Source of the DNA: CAZADH01 sp964483805
GTDB lineage: Bacteria; Muiribacteriota; Ozemobacteria; Ozemobacterales; Ozemobacteraceae
NCBI GenBank assembly: GCA_964483805.1
Contig: CAZADH010000081.1
Span: 1 to 21,604 of the forward strand
Direction: 5' to 3'
DNA: 21,604 nucleotides
Shown here piece by piece: positions 1-8,800 of this stretch. The stretch's first letter is position 1, and each line of letters begins with the position of its first letter. A program made the position numbers and the translations under genes. The notes beneath the pieces were generated by a model. The model did not search any database and had not been told where the DNA came from. It saw only the letters and a program-made list of their open reading frames with translations.

Positions 1-73
1 TTGGCACTGCATCAAGATTCCCAAGCCACGCGGATTAATGATGCACCGGCCCTGGAGTTCTGCCGGGGGTGGG

Positions 74-102
74 TTGACTTGCCCGATTGGCTTGGCTAAG
101 AT
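74..102 (+). promoter_or_regulatory. sigma70-type promoter of the STAS gene, apparently leaderless
   Basis: A -35 TTGACT (74-79) and a -10 TAAGAT (97-102) are separated by exactly 17 bp. The ATG of the STAS gene lies 6 nt after the -10, so transcription should start at or next to the start codon. No Shine-Dalgarno sequence precedes the ATG. Promoter identity is inferred from consensus match only. Upstream of 74 I see nothing recognisable. Confidence 0.6.
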
Positions 103-108
103 ACCGCC

Positions 109-453
109 ATGGCCGAGTTCAATCTGCAAACCGAAACCCGTGGTGGTTGTCTGATCCTGCGGCCGCATGGCTATCTCGATGCCGGCGGCGGCGAAGCGAT
201 CAAGCAGGCCTGTGTCGATGCCCTTGCCAAGGGTATTCGCAAGGTCGTGCTCAACTTGTCGGGGTCGCCCGTCATCAACTCGACCGGCGTGGCCCAGATC
301 CTCGAAATGACCGAGATTCTCGTCGACGACCATGCCGGCGCGCTGGGGCTGACCGGCTTGAGCGAGCTGACGCAGAGCGTTCTGAAGATGGTCGGGTTGC
401 TGACGCCCGAGATCCACTTCGCCAGCGAGGAAGACGCAATCGCCAAGCTCTGA
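109..453 (+). CDS. STAS-domain protein (anti-sigma factor antagonist type)
   Basis: A 114-aa single-domain protein the length of SpoIIAA/RsbV-type anti-anti-sigma factors. It has the alternating strand/helix STAS pattern: an early strand (CLILRPHGYLDAGGGEAI), a central hydrophobic strand ending in the loop VINSTG (residues 55-60), and a C-terminal helix (SVLKMVGL). In the family a Ser or Thr in the D-S-x-G loop is phosphorylated by an anti-sigma kinase and controls partner binding. Here S58/T59 occupy that position but the usual preceding Asp is Asn, so phosphoregulation is plausible but not certain. No kinase or phosphatase partner lies in the window. The ATG start is supported by the promoter just upstream, which implies a leaderless message. 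The likely role is a cytoplasmic partner-switching regulator; its target is unknown. Confidence 0.85.
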   Translation: MAEFNLQTETRGGCLILRPHGYLDAGGGEAIKQACVDALAKGIRKVVLNLSGSPVINSTGVAQILEMTEILVDDHAGALGLTGLSELTQSVLKMVGLLTPEIHFASEEDAIAKL

Positions 454-539
454 TTGTTCGTGAGGTTTTCGTGACTGTTTCCCGACGCCGTGGTCTCGTG
501 ACTGCGGCGTCTTCGCTGTCCAGGCAAGGGAGTGGCGAC

Positions 540-1643
540 GTGGCACGATCATTCGGGTTCAGTGGGCGCGTGCGGGGCGCGTTGCTCTTCTTCGTTCTGC
601 TTGCGGTTCTCAGTAGCGGCAGCGGCCTGGCCGCAGGACTCGCCGGCGAGAGCAACGGCGAGCGCCCGCAGCGCCGTGGCCAGGGTTGGTTGCGCGACAA
701 GATGCGCGGCGCGTTGACCGACCGTCTCGAAAAGAAGGCCGCCGAGCAATGGGAGGCGAAACTGCCGGCCGGACGGGTGCAGCGCCAGACCATCCGGCAT
801 GGCGGCATGACGAGACAATACTTTGTATTTACTCCGGCCAACGCCCCCGCTGGTCGGCTGCCGCTGGTCATGTACTTTCATGGCGGGGGTGGCAACGCCC
901 GCGGTGGCCTGGCCCATTCGGGGTTGTGTGCAACCGCCGACTCGTTCGGCTTTCTGCTGGTGGCGCTCGACGGCACCGGCCGCACCGGCGACGTGTTGCA
1001 CACCTGGAACGTCGGTTTCGGCTTCGGTTCGGCCGAAGAAGAGAACATCGACGACATCGGCTTCGTGGCCGCGATGCTGGCCGAGCTGAAGACGAAGCAC
1101 GCGATCGACGACAGTCGCATTTTTGCCACCGGCATCTCGAACGGCGGCATCCTCTGTCACTTTCTCGCCGCCGATCCACGCATCGGCCTCGCTGCGATTG
1201 CCCCCATCGTCGGCACCGTCGGCGGTTACAAGGTCGATGGCAGCCAGGCGATCAAGCCGCCGGCGCCGGCACGCCCCGTGGCGGTTCTGGCGATCAACGG
1301 TCGCACCGACGAACATGTGCCCCTCCTGGGCGGACTGCAGCAGAAGTCGGTGACGTCGCCGCGGCGCATGTTGTCGGCGAGCGATACCGTGCAGTTCTGG
1401 GTGCAGGCCAACGGCTGCCAGACGACGCCGGTGACGACATTTGCTGCCGAAAAGAATACAACGTATGTAAAATTTGCCGGTGGCCGCAACGCCACCGAAG
1501 TGGTTTTGGCGATCGTCGAGAACCAGGGCCACGCATGGCCGGGGGCGGCCGGCCCCGGTTGGGCGGGTGGTGACGCGCCCTCGCCGACCTACGATGCCAA
1601 TACCGAGATGTGGAAGTTCTTCTGCGCGCACCCGCGACGGTGA
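540..1643 (+). CDS. secreted alpha/beta-hydrolase esterase (LpqC / PHB depolymerase family)
   Basis: A 367-aa protein related to poly(3-hydroxybutyrate) depolymerase/feruloyl esterase-type CE1 hydrolases. An arginine-containing N-terminus is followed by a hydrophobic stretch (about residues 12-26, ALLFFVLLAVLSS), which looks like a signal peptide, so export is likely. Visible catalytic elements are an oxyanion HGGGGNA (H114 onward), nucleophile S200 in GISNGG, D257 in NGRTDEHVP and H331 in NQGHAWPG. It probably hydrolyses ester bonds in a polymer or a plant-derived or acyl substrate; the substrate cannot be told from sequence. The GTG at 540 was chosen because AGGGAG (527-532) lies 7 nt upstream and the signal peptide follows at once. 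In-frame GTGs at 471 and 498 lack this. The gene is convergent with the pilin operon, with only 31 bp between stops. Confidence 0.88.
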   Translation: MARSFGFSGRVRGALLFFVLLAVLSSGSGLAAGLAGESNGERPQRRGQGWLRDKMRGALTDRLEKKAAEQWEAKLPAGRVQRQTIRHGGMTRQYFVFTPANAPAGRLPLVMYFHGGGGNARGGLAHSGLCATADSFGFLLVALDGTGRTGDVLHTWNVGFGFGSAEEENIDDIGFVAAMLAELKTKHAIDDSRIFATGISNGGILCHFLAADPRIGLAAIAPIVGTVGGYKVDGSQAIKPPAPARPVAVLAINGRTDEHVPLLGGLQQKSVTSPRRMLSASDTVQFWVQANGCQTTPVTTFAAEKNTTYVKFAGGRNATEVVLAIVENQGHAWPGAAGPGWAGGDAPSPTYDANTEMWKFFCAHPRR

Positions 1644-1674
1644 TGAGCGGGGCCCGGCGCGCGGTGCGTCCGGG

Positions 1675-2733
1675 TTACAACCCGAACTTCTGCTTCACGT
1701 CGGCCATCGTGCTCTCGAGGTCTTTCTGCGCCTTGAACAGGTCGCCCTTGGCCGCGAACATGTCTTTGAACGAGCCGCGGATGCTGCCGCCGTAACCGCC
1801 GGCCTTGGCCTGCAACACGCCCCAGTTCATCTGGCCGTCGGTCTTCATCTGCGACAACGCCGCGCGCATGTCGCGCGCCTTCGCCTTCATTTTGTCGGTC
1901 TTGCCCGAGATGTTGCGCGCCCACCACGAGTAGTCGATGTCGAGCACGCCGTCTTCGGCCATGCCGGCGATCTGATCGTCGAGGTTGGTCAGGTTGTCTT
2001 TGACCTTTTGCACCGAATCGGTGAGCTGCCGGATGATGTCGCGCGGGTTGAGCGACAGATCGCCGAGGTTCGCCGCATCTTTGACGCTCTGGGTGATGCC
2101 GTCGATCTGCTTCTTGATGTCCTGCATGATGCGGTTGGTGTCGTCTTTTACCGACGACATCAGATCGCCGTAGGTGTTGAACACCCCGTCGATGTTGTTG
2201 ACCTCGCGCCAGTGCGGGTCACGCACGGCGTAGGCGTCTTCACGCATGACGCACAGGGCGGTCTGCTCGAGTTTGTAGGGCTCACCCGAGCCGGGGATCG
2301 GCACGGCGAGCGTCACCTTGACGATCACCTGCCCCGGCGCGCCGGGCTTGAGTGACAGGTCGAGGGCATCGAGGTGGTCGGACACCGGATGCGAGGTGCC
2401 CTGCCAGTTCCGCGTCAAGACCGGCTTGTTGTAAACATATTGCACCGGCTTGCGATCGTTCTTGTCGCCCTGATAGATCTGCAGGTTGAAACCGCTGCCG
2501 TCGCCCTTGATCTGCAGGCTGCCCGAGGCCGCGTTTGCCAGGTCGATGTTGATCTGTTTGAGCAGGCGGGTCGCCTCGTTGGTGGCCGCGGCGCGGGCAT
2601 TGGTCTTGTTGTTCTCGTTCGAGGCGCCGCGCAATACCACGTAAATACCAGCGCTGACCATCGTCAGCAGGGCGAAGGCAATCATCATCTCGACCAGGGT
2701 GAAACCGGGGCGGTGTTGCTGCCGATCGTGCAT
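1675..2733 (-). CDS. PilW/GspJ-like prepilin
   Basis: A 352-aa minor-pilin-like protein. A short basic leader ends in G10, the predicted prepilin-peptidase site, followed by F11-TLVE with the conserved Glu at mature position 5, then a hydrophobic helix to about residue 33. The N-terminal motif and the NEATRLLKQINIDLANAAS segment after the helix match PilW/GspJ-type proteins. The C-terminal two thirds contain helical, Gln/Lys/Asp-rich stretches (IMQDIKKQIDGITQSVKD and ALSQMKTDGQ regions) that could form coiled coils. I chose the ATG at 2733 because AGGAGG sits 6 nt upstream. An earlier ATG at 2757 would overlap the previous stop as ATGA and only lengthens the leader. It is the third and last gene of the minor-pilin operon. 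The expected location is the inner membrane, then the pilus or pseudopilus. Confidence 0.85.
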   Translation of the reverse strand: MHDRQQHRPGFTLVEMMIAFALLTMVSAGIYVVLRGASNENNKTNARAAATNEATRLLKQINIDLANAASGSLQIKGDGSGFNLQIYQGDKNDRKPVQYVYNKPVLTRNWQGTSHPVSDHLDALDLSLKPGAPGQVIVKVTLAVPIPGSGEPYKLEQTALCVMREDAYAVRDPHWREVNNIDGVFNTYGDLMSSVKDDTNRIMQDIKKQIDGITQSVKDAANLGDLSLNPRDIIRQLTDSVQKVKDNLTNLDDQIAGMAEDGVLDIDYSWWARNISGKTDKMKAKARDMRAALSQMKTDGQMNWGVLQAKAGGYGGSIRGSFKDMFAAKGDLFKAQKDLESTMADVKQKFGL

Positions 2734-2753
2734 GGCCGTCCTCCTGTCACTGC

Positions 2754-3290
2754 TCATCGCGGGGCCACCAGGACCACGCTGCTCGTGCGTTCTTTAACCC
2801 CTTCGGGTTGGACCCAGGTCACCTTCATGTTGACCTGGATCAGGCTGTTGTCGCTCTGCCCGCCCCGCAGAATGAAAAACCACTGCCCGCTCGTCTTGAA
2901 GTCGCGATACTTCTTTTGAAAGGTGAGAATCCGGTCGAGCGAGGTCGGGTAGAAGCCGTCTTCGAGCGGATACCGCTTCTGGGCGTCGGGCTGGTTGTCT
3001 TTTGCATAGGTGACGAAGCGTTTGAAATCGGTGGCCTGCAGCTCTTCCTTGATGCTGGTGAGAATCTTCTCGGCCATCTGCATCTTCTCGGTGTCTTCCG
3101 CGCTGGCCGCTTGCCGGTTCAGACTCATGTAGATCGGCACCAACGTCGCGATCAGGATGAACACCGCGAAGACGATCTCGAGCAGGGTGACGCCGTGTTT
3201 CGTAAAGCCCGTAAGGGGAGATCGCGTAGGGGCGCACGGCCGTGCGCCCGTACGAGGGGCGCGCAGCCGTGCGCCCGCCAGAATATTCAT
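2754..3290 (-). CDS. PilV/GspI-like prepilin with repeat-derived long leader
   Basis: A 178-aa prepilin. The cleavage motif is KHG33 followed by V34-TLLE with Glu at mature position 5, then the hydrophobic helix (about residues 39-54) and an amphipathic segment (RQAASAEDTEKMQMAEKI) typical of PilV/GspI-type minor pilins. The ATG at 3290 overlaps the upstream stop as ATGA, with no clear ribosome-binding site, so translation probably depends on coupling to the upstream gene. The leader is unusually long (33 residues). Residues 5-20 or so are encoded by two copies of a GC-rich palindrome (3230-3276), giving a GARLRAPRTGARPCAP stretch. No in-frame start lies between the repeats and the cleavage site, so the repeats seem to be translated. 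It presumably assembles with its two operon partners. Confidence 0.83.
   Translation of the reverse strand: MNILAGARLRAPRTGARPCAPTRSPLTGFTKHGVTLLEIVFAVFILIATLVPIYMSLNRQAASAEDTEKMQMAEKILTSIKEELQATDFKRFVTYAKDNQPDAQKRYPLEDGFYPTSLDRILTFQKKYRDFKTSGQWFFILRGGQSDNSLIQVNMKVTWVQPEGVKERTSSVVLVAPR
3230..3276. repeat. two GC-rich palindromic repeat units inside a prepilin leader
   Basis: Unit 1 (3230-3249) is a perfect 20-bp palindrome with half-site GGGCGCACGG. Unit 2 (3257-3276) is an imperfect copy (GGGCGCGCAG/CCGTGCGCCC), 7 bp further on. Both have an extra G before the unit. They resemble the intergenic GGGGCGCACGG-type palindromes that are dispersed in many environmental bacterial genomes; I recall that class from memory and see only these two copies here. 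They lie in frame inside the second pilin gene. Confidence 0.75.
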
Positions 3291-5749
3291 TGTTTGGTGA
3301 ATTCGAATTTCTTCCATTTGGTGGTCATGCTGACCATATAACGGGTCGGGTCGTATTTGGCGACGTCTTTGATCATGCTCATCAACGAACTGTGGGCGTG
3401 GTTGAATTGATAATGAATCTCGACATGGCCCGAACAATCTTTGCGGCGGAACATGTTGACGCACACGTTGCCGTAGATGTTCAGTTTGGCGCCGAGCGTA
3501 TTCATCAGGCCGCGGTCGCCGTAGAGATTGCCGTGCACCGTGGTCTCACGATACTTGTTGATCAACGCGCCGCTGCGGGCGATGATCGAGAGCATCGTCG
3601 GGTTGCCGTCTTCGTCGGTCTCGTTGCCGCTGCCGTCTTTGTAGTAGATGATGTCGCCGTTGAAATGCACGTTGCCGGCGGCAACGATGATGCCACGGCC
3701 GCGCACCGTCAGATTGCGATTGAACCACAGGTTGTCGTTGACGTAGGTGACGCCGTCACAGATGAACACCTCTTTGCCGTCGATCACCTTCGAGCGGTTG
3801 CGGATATCGGCCTCGAACGCAAACGAATCGGCGTAGTAGTGACTGGCCTTCTTCAGGTATTGCGACGGTGCATACAGATTTTCGGGCAGGTTCTCGGCCT
3901 TGGTCGGGTCCCATTTGGTCGACATCTTCGAGGTGTCGTCGTCGGGCGGGAACTTGCAGAACCCGTACGGTTCTTCCTTGTCGCTCGACCACGCCCACGG
4001 GAAGAAGAACGCCAGCCCCGGGAAGAACGGCGGCACCGGCGGGATGACGATGTCGACCAGTTCGACCTTCACGTTCGAAAACCGCTTATAAAGATTGCCT
4101 TCGACGCGCAACGGGAAGGGCGGTTCGATGTGATAGCTGCCAAACAGCAAGGTGCGGTTGTAACGCGGGATGAAGGGGATCCAGAAACCGGAATTGAAGT
4201 GCGGCCACTCCCACCCCTTGCTGCTGCACGGCACGAACATGACCGTTTCGGGCAGCGGAATGATGTTGTGGCTGTGGCCCACGACCAGGCCGAGCATCTC
4301 CATCTGGCGCATGTCGCTGAACCCGGGGTCGATCATCGACAGGTTGATCGTCATCTTCTTGGTGCCTTTCACGCGCACGCGCCCGGGTAGCCGCAGCCGG
4401 TTGTTCATCTCTTGCAGGTTGAACGACAGAATCGACGAGAACGTGTCGAAAACCTCTTTGATGCCCGGCAGGTTGTGGACGATGAGCACGCCGTCGCCTT
4501 CGTTCCATTTGATCTCTTCGTCGCCGTTGAAATCACTGGGCTTCTCGAGGTTCGCATCTTCGTAGGTCTTGGTGGTGTTGGCGACAAAGAAACTGAAATC
4601 GGGGGCGACCGGCGCGATGTCGGCCACGCGGAACTCACGTTGCGCCACCAGCGTCTTCTTGATCGTCGGGCCGGGATTCGGGAAGTGCGGCTGGAACTCG
4701 ACGGTCGTGGTGACTTCGAGCAGGCCCTGCTTCTCGATGGTCACGCCCCAGCCGATATTGCCGGCGAACAGCTTCAACTGGCTGGGCAGGATGTCGTAGA
4801 TCTTGTCGGTGATCGCCTTCTTGATGTTCGACAGGTCGATCTTGGCCTTGAGCTTGTCGCCGAAGATCAGCTTCGCGATCGATTGCCACGACAGCAGGCT
4901 GCCCAGGCCGAGCCCCTGCAGGATCTTCTTGACCGGCACCGGCACCAGGATCGGCACCGGCGGCACGCCAACGGTGACCGTGATCGGTTTGATCTCGGGC
5001 AGCATGTCGAGCGGGCTTCCCTCGGGGATGAACATGGCCAGGTCGAACTCGATGACCAGGTTCGGGTTGGCGATGCCGTTGACCAGGTCGCCCAACCAAC
5101 CGCTGACCGGGGCAGTGTTGACTGTAATACCCGGTATTTCATACTGGGTGTTCTTAGGCAATATCCCGTATGCACGTGCAATCTTGCATTTGCACTCGAC
5201 CCGGGTTTTGCCGCCCATGCTGGTGAACAATTCGCCGAGGTAGAGGCTCAGCGGCGAGTTGGGGTCGTCGGTCGAATACTTGATGCCTTCTTTGTAGATG
5301 AGGCCGTAGGTGAGCGTGTTGCTGAACAGGTCGAGGTCGAAATCGATACCGCCGGTGATCGCGCTGTCTTTGGCGCCCTTCGCCGACAACGGGTCGACCG
5401 TGCCGCCGGCCATTGCGGTTGGCATGCGGAACATGGTGAACCAGCTCTTGAAGAAATCGTCGGGGCCGGCCCGCAGCGACAGCATCTTGAAGAACACCTT
5501 GCTGTCGTTCATGTTCTCTTGGATGACGCGGAACGTCAGGTTGGCAGCGGCTTCGGCGCAGTCCATCGCCTTGCGGTCGTTCGAGGTCAGCGTCGTCTGC
5601 CAGCGGGTGAACGTGGTCGTGCGCGACAACCACAGAACCATGACGATCATCACCGCCACCGCACCGATGGCGATCATGTAGGCCGCCCCATGCCGGCTGC
5701 CGCTGTTGTCGCGATTGCCCAGTCGCCGAAGGAGCCGCACCATGGTCAC
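3287..5749 (-). CDS. large PilX-like minor pilin / pilus-associated protein
   Basis: An 820-aa protein beginning with a basic segment (VRLLRRLGNR...SRHG) and one hydrophobic helix (residues 22-42, AAYMIAIGAVAVMIVMVLW). The helix lacks the Glu at position 5 but is followed by CAEAAANLTFRVIQ, the AEA motif seen after the helix in PilX/GspK-type proteins. The rest is exported-looking and much longer than usual PilX. Residues about 60-340 have alternating beta and helix segments. Residues about 670-775 (NLTVRGRGIIVAAGNVHFNGDI, later VHGNLYGDRG, LNIYGNV) look like a short beta-helix of the kind found at the C-terminus of some large PilX-like proteins. It is first in the three-gene pilin operon. 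The start is GTG 5749 or ATG 5743; a G-run (GGGGGG) 7 nt before the GTG favours 5749. Likely an assembly or tip component; the exact function is unknown. Confidence 0.78.
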   Translation of the reverse strand: MTMVRLLRRLGNRDNSGSRHGAAYMIAIGAVAVMIVMVLWLSRTTTFTRWQTTLTSNDRKAMDCAEAAANLTFRVIQENMNDSKVFFKMLSLRAGPDDFFKSWFTMFRMPTAMAGGTVDPLSAKGAKDSAITGGIDFDLDLFSNTLTYGLIYKEGIKYSTDDPNSPLSLYLGELFTSMGGKTRVECKCKIARAYGILPKNTQYEIPGITVNTAPVSGWLGDLVNGIANPNLVIEFDLAMFIPEGSPLDMLPEIKPITVTVGVPPVPILVPVPVKKILQGLGLGSLLSWQSIAKLIFGDKLKAKIDLSNIKKAITDKIYDILPSQLKLFAGNIGWGVTIEKQGLLEVTTTVEFQPHFPNPGPTIKKTLVAQREFRVADIAPVAPDFSFFVANTTKTYEDANLEKPSDFNGDEEIKWNEGDGVLIVHNLPGIKEVFDTFSSILSFNLQEMNNRLRLPGRVRVKGTKKMTINLSMIDPGFSDMRQMEMLGLVVGHSHNIIPLPETVMFVPCSSKGWEWPHFNSGFWIPFIPRYNRTLLFGSYHIEPPFPLRVEGNLYKRFSNVKVELVDIVIPPVPPFFPGLAFFFPWAWSSDKEEPYGFCKFPPDDDTSKMSTKWDPTKAENLPENLYAPSQYLKKASHYYADSFAFEADIRNRSKVIDGKEVFICDGVTYVNDNLWFNRNLTVRGRGIIVAAGNVHFNGDIIYYKDGSGNETDEDGNPTMLSIIARSGALINKYRETTVHGNLYGDRGLMNTLGAKLNIYGNVCVNMFRRKDCSGHVEIHYQFNHAHSSLMSMIKDVAKYDPTRYMVSMTTKWKKFEFTKQ

Positions 5750-5780
5750 TCGTGTACCCCCCGTTTCAACTCGCTCTACA

Positions 5781-5811
5781 ATAATATGCCAGTTGGGGCC
5801 GTTGGGTTCAA
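5781..5811 (-). promoter_or_regulatory. possible promoter of the minor-pilin operon
   Basis: On the minus strand, TTGAAC (about 5806-5811) is followed after 19 bp by TATTAT (about 5781-5786), some 30-40 nt before the pilX-like start. The spacer is longer than ideal. This is the only AT-rich promoter-like stretch between the terminator of the upstream gene and the operon. Confidence 0.3.
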
Positions 5812-5828
5812 GGAATCTGGTTCGGTAT

Positions 5829-5863
5829 GGAAAATGAGGGCGGCCCGCCGCAGCGGGCCGCCC
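5829..5863 (-). terminator. rho-independent terminator of the Fn3 lipoprotein gene
   Basis: An 11-bp perfect GC stem (arms 5838-5848 and 5853-5863, with tetraloop CGCA) lies about 20 nt past the lipoprotein stop. On the minus strand it is followed by TCATTTTCC. It separates the lipoprotein transcript from the minor-pilin operon in the same orientation. Confidence 0.75.
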
Positions 5864-5884
5864 GTGGGGCGATGGGGGTTGGTT

Positions 5885-8800
5885 TTACCAGGATGTGAAC
5901 GGTTTGATCGCGGCGACGAAGCCGTTAACGTCTCCCCCTGAACCGTTGGTCAGGCGAACCTGCGTTCTGCCGCAGAGCACGACCCGGCCGTTCGTTGTGA
6001 CCGCCGGCGAGCAATAGTAATACGAAGAGGAATACCCGCTGATGTAGGGATACTGTTCGTCGGCACCAGAACGGTAGATCTGGTGGACATTCGACAGTGT
6101 CCCGACCGAGTTCAAGCGGGCGACGACCCAGTCCGTGTCGGTGTTGGAAACCCACACGTTCTGCCCATAATTGGAACTGCGTATCCAGGCCGCCACAAAA
6201 TGGCCTGCACCGTCCGGCGCAACAGCGAAACAGTTGGAGTTATTCTCGTTGCCTGGTGGCATGACAAACTGAACCGCACCCACCGTTCCCGCGCTGCTGA
6301 TAGGCGCCATCCAGACCCGGTTGTAAGCGCTCGGCCCGCCGACCATGTCGCCATCCGTCGCCTCGGTTCGTCCGATGGCCCACGCTCCACCGCTCGAGTC
6401 TGCAATGACGTCGTAGGCGAGATCATTACCAGTTCCACCGATGCACCTCTTCCATTGCAGGTTGCCGGTGGTGGCCTCGACCTTGATGACCCAGGTATCA
6501 CCAGAGGGCGTCGACGTCGGATCGTGCAGCCCGCTCACATCACCGTCGTTCGAAGTAGTGGTGCCCGCGACGATGAGCCCGCCATCGCTGGTCAGGACGC
6601 CGCGCGCAACTTCGTCGTACTTCGAGCCGCCGTAGTATCTGACATATTGCTGGTTGTTGTCGCTGCCGATGCGGACGATCGTGAAGTCGGTCTGCCCGTT
6701 CGGGAACTTGGTCGAGGCCCGCACGTCATGCAAAGACGGCAACGGTTGCACGCTTGTCGGGTCATACCCCGACCCGAGGCAGATGACGTCGCCGCTGCCG
6801 GCGCTCACGACGGCGCGTGGGTAGATCATCGGAACGCGCTTCTGGCTGACAATTGTGCCGTTCGCATCGAGTTTCACGAGCCACCCGCGCGCATTGTAGT
6901 CACTCGTAGTGGCCGTCACGTCGCCATTGCTGGTTCCGGCTACGCCAAGCACCGCGATCGTGCCGCCCGGCAGTTCGCAGGCCGAGACGAACTCGTCACT
7001 ATCGGTGCTCCCGAGTGTCTTGGCCCAGACGATCTGCCCTGCGGCGTTGTAGCGCACGATGAAGCCGTCCGAACCGTATGTGCCGTTGCGACGGGCCACC
7101 GTGCCGCCGTTCGCCGAGTTCGTTCGCCCGACGGCCACCCAACCCCCGTCAGAAAGCGCGCACACACCGAGCGCTTCGTCTTCTCCGTCATCGCCGCCGA
7201 GGCTCGTCGCCGTCAGCCACATCGGCACCGTGACCACCGCCGAGGCGGTCGGCGCGGTGACGCCGCTGGTATACGCCGGCGCGATCTGGTAACCGAAGGT
7301 CTGGTCCATGACCATGTTCGGGTCGTTGAAGGTGAGTGCCGAGGTCGTTTCGCCGATCGGTGAACCGTTGCGGATGACCCAATATTTCGCCGGTGCGGTC
7401 GTGGCGGCATTCCAGGCGATCGTCGCCGACGCCGCATCGATGGCGGTCACGCTCAGGTTGGTGACCGCCGGGTTGGCGTAACTCGTCGACGGCACCGCCG
7501 AGACCTCGGTCGACAGGTCGCTCTCGAGTGTGCCGTTGATGGCGGACACACGGAAGTAATAACGCGTGCCGTTCAGGGTTTCGGTGTTGATATAGCCAGG
7601 TTGTAAATCAGCAATACGGTTGCTGTTGGTGGTCGTGATGCCCGAGCGCTCAGACCAATATACATTGTATTTCTCCGCGCCGGGTACGGCCGACCAGAAC
7701 AGCGAGACGCGCTGATTCCCGGCTGCAGCCACGACCGTTTGTGGTGGGGCAAACGTGCCGGTGACCGGTCTGATCGTGGTGCCGGTTGCCAGGGGGCCGT
7801 CGGAGTCGTGGAACAGGCCGCCCACCTGGTAGAAATACGGTTGGCCGTCAACCAACCCCGAATCGGTAAACGGTGTCGTGGCCGTGCCGATGGCGACCCT
7901 GGCGCCGTCGCGATAGACGTTGTACCCGACCGCGTCCGGAATTGGGGTCCAGGTCAACTGGACCGAACGGCCGGCCGAGAGCGGAACCGCTTGCAGATTG
8001 GCCGGTTTGGGGTGTGCCGTGCCCGGCACTGGCGGCGAGAAGGTGCGTTGATACGTGGTCGTATTGCCACTGTATGTCGAATACTCGGCACAGACCACGA
8101 AGAATCGGCGCTGTCCGTTGGCCAGCCCGGAAAGGTCGCGATACACCGGGGGGTAGGTTGGCGTGGTCCCGATGCCGGTGCCGACCCCGGTACCGGTCGT
8201 GGTGCCCGTCCAGGTGTTGCCGCCGCCTTGCCCGCTATACCACAACTGACCGGCCGCGCTTGGGTCATCCGGGTTGGGCGGAAACCCCAGAACTTCTTTC
8301 CAGGAGGGCGACTGCACCATGTCGGTCGGTTGTTCGTTGTTCCAACCCAGACCGTTGCCGGGGCGCACCCCGGTTGGTTGCGTAACTAGTGTGTAGTGCT
8401 GGCCGTTGATGATGATCGGTTGACCGTTGGCGTCGTAGATTTTCTGGCCATTGGGGACAATGATGGGTTGGCGGTTCACGTCATATACCAACGCCGGTTG
8501 CGGCATGCCTGGTTGCATGTACGCAAGCTGCCCGTTTGGCCCAAAGGGTATGTCGACGATCGGATCCCGAGTGATGCTCGACCAGGGCGGCAGGGTGGTC
8601 AACGACGCCGGATACACGTTGCGATACTCGTCGTAGATCGGCACAGCCAGCGCCTGCTCGGAAGTCGTGAAGAAGATCTTGTGGTTCAGGCCACCGTTCT
8701 GCATCATGGTGTCCATGTAATCCCAGGCCACGCGCACGCCACCGTCGAGCGACTCAGTGCGCGGATTAGTGGGCGACGGGCGCGGCACCTGGCTGACCTG

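Noticed and set aside
87..539. Upstream extension of the esterase reading frame back to position 87
   Set aside because: It runs antiphase through the STAS gene and encodes an Arg-rich, implausible peptide. The GTG at 540 has a good ribosome-binding site and starts the signal peptide.
2734..2757. ATG at 2757 as the start of the PilW/GspJ-like prepilin
   Set aside because: It forms an ATGA overlap and cannot be excluded, but the ATG at 2733 has AGGAGG 6 nt upstream and a leader of usual length.
5775..5800. sigma54-like element TGGCAT...TTGTA before the pilin operon
   Set aside because: The GG-to-G spacing is one base too short and the second element lacks GC, so it does not meet the consensus.
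4412..5941. Long plus-strand open frames opposite the pilin operon and the lipoprotein gene
   Set aside because: They mirror high-GC coding genes on the minus strand, are rich in Arg/His/Asp typical of antisense frames, and lack ribosome-binding sites or domains.
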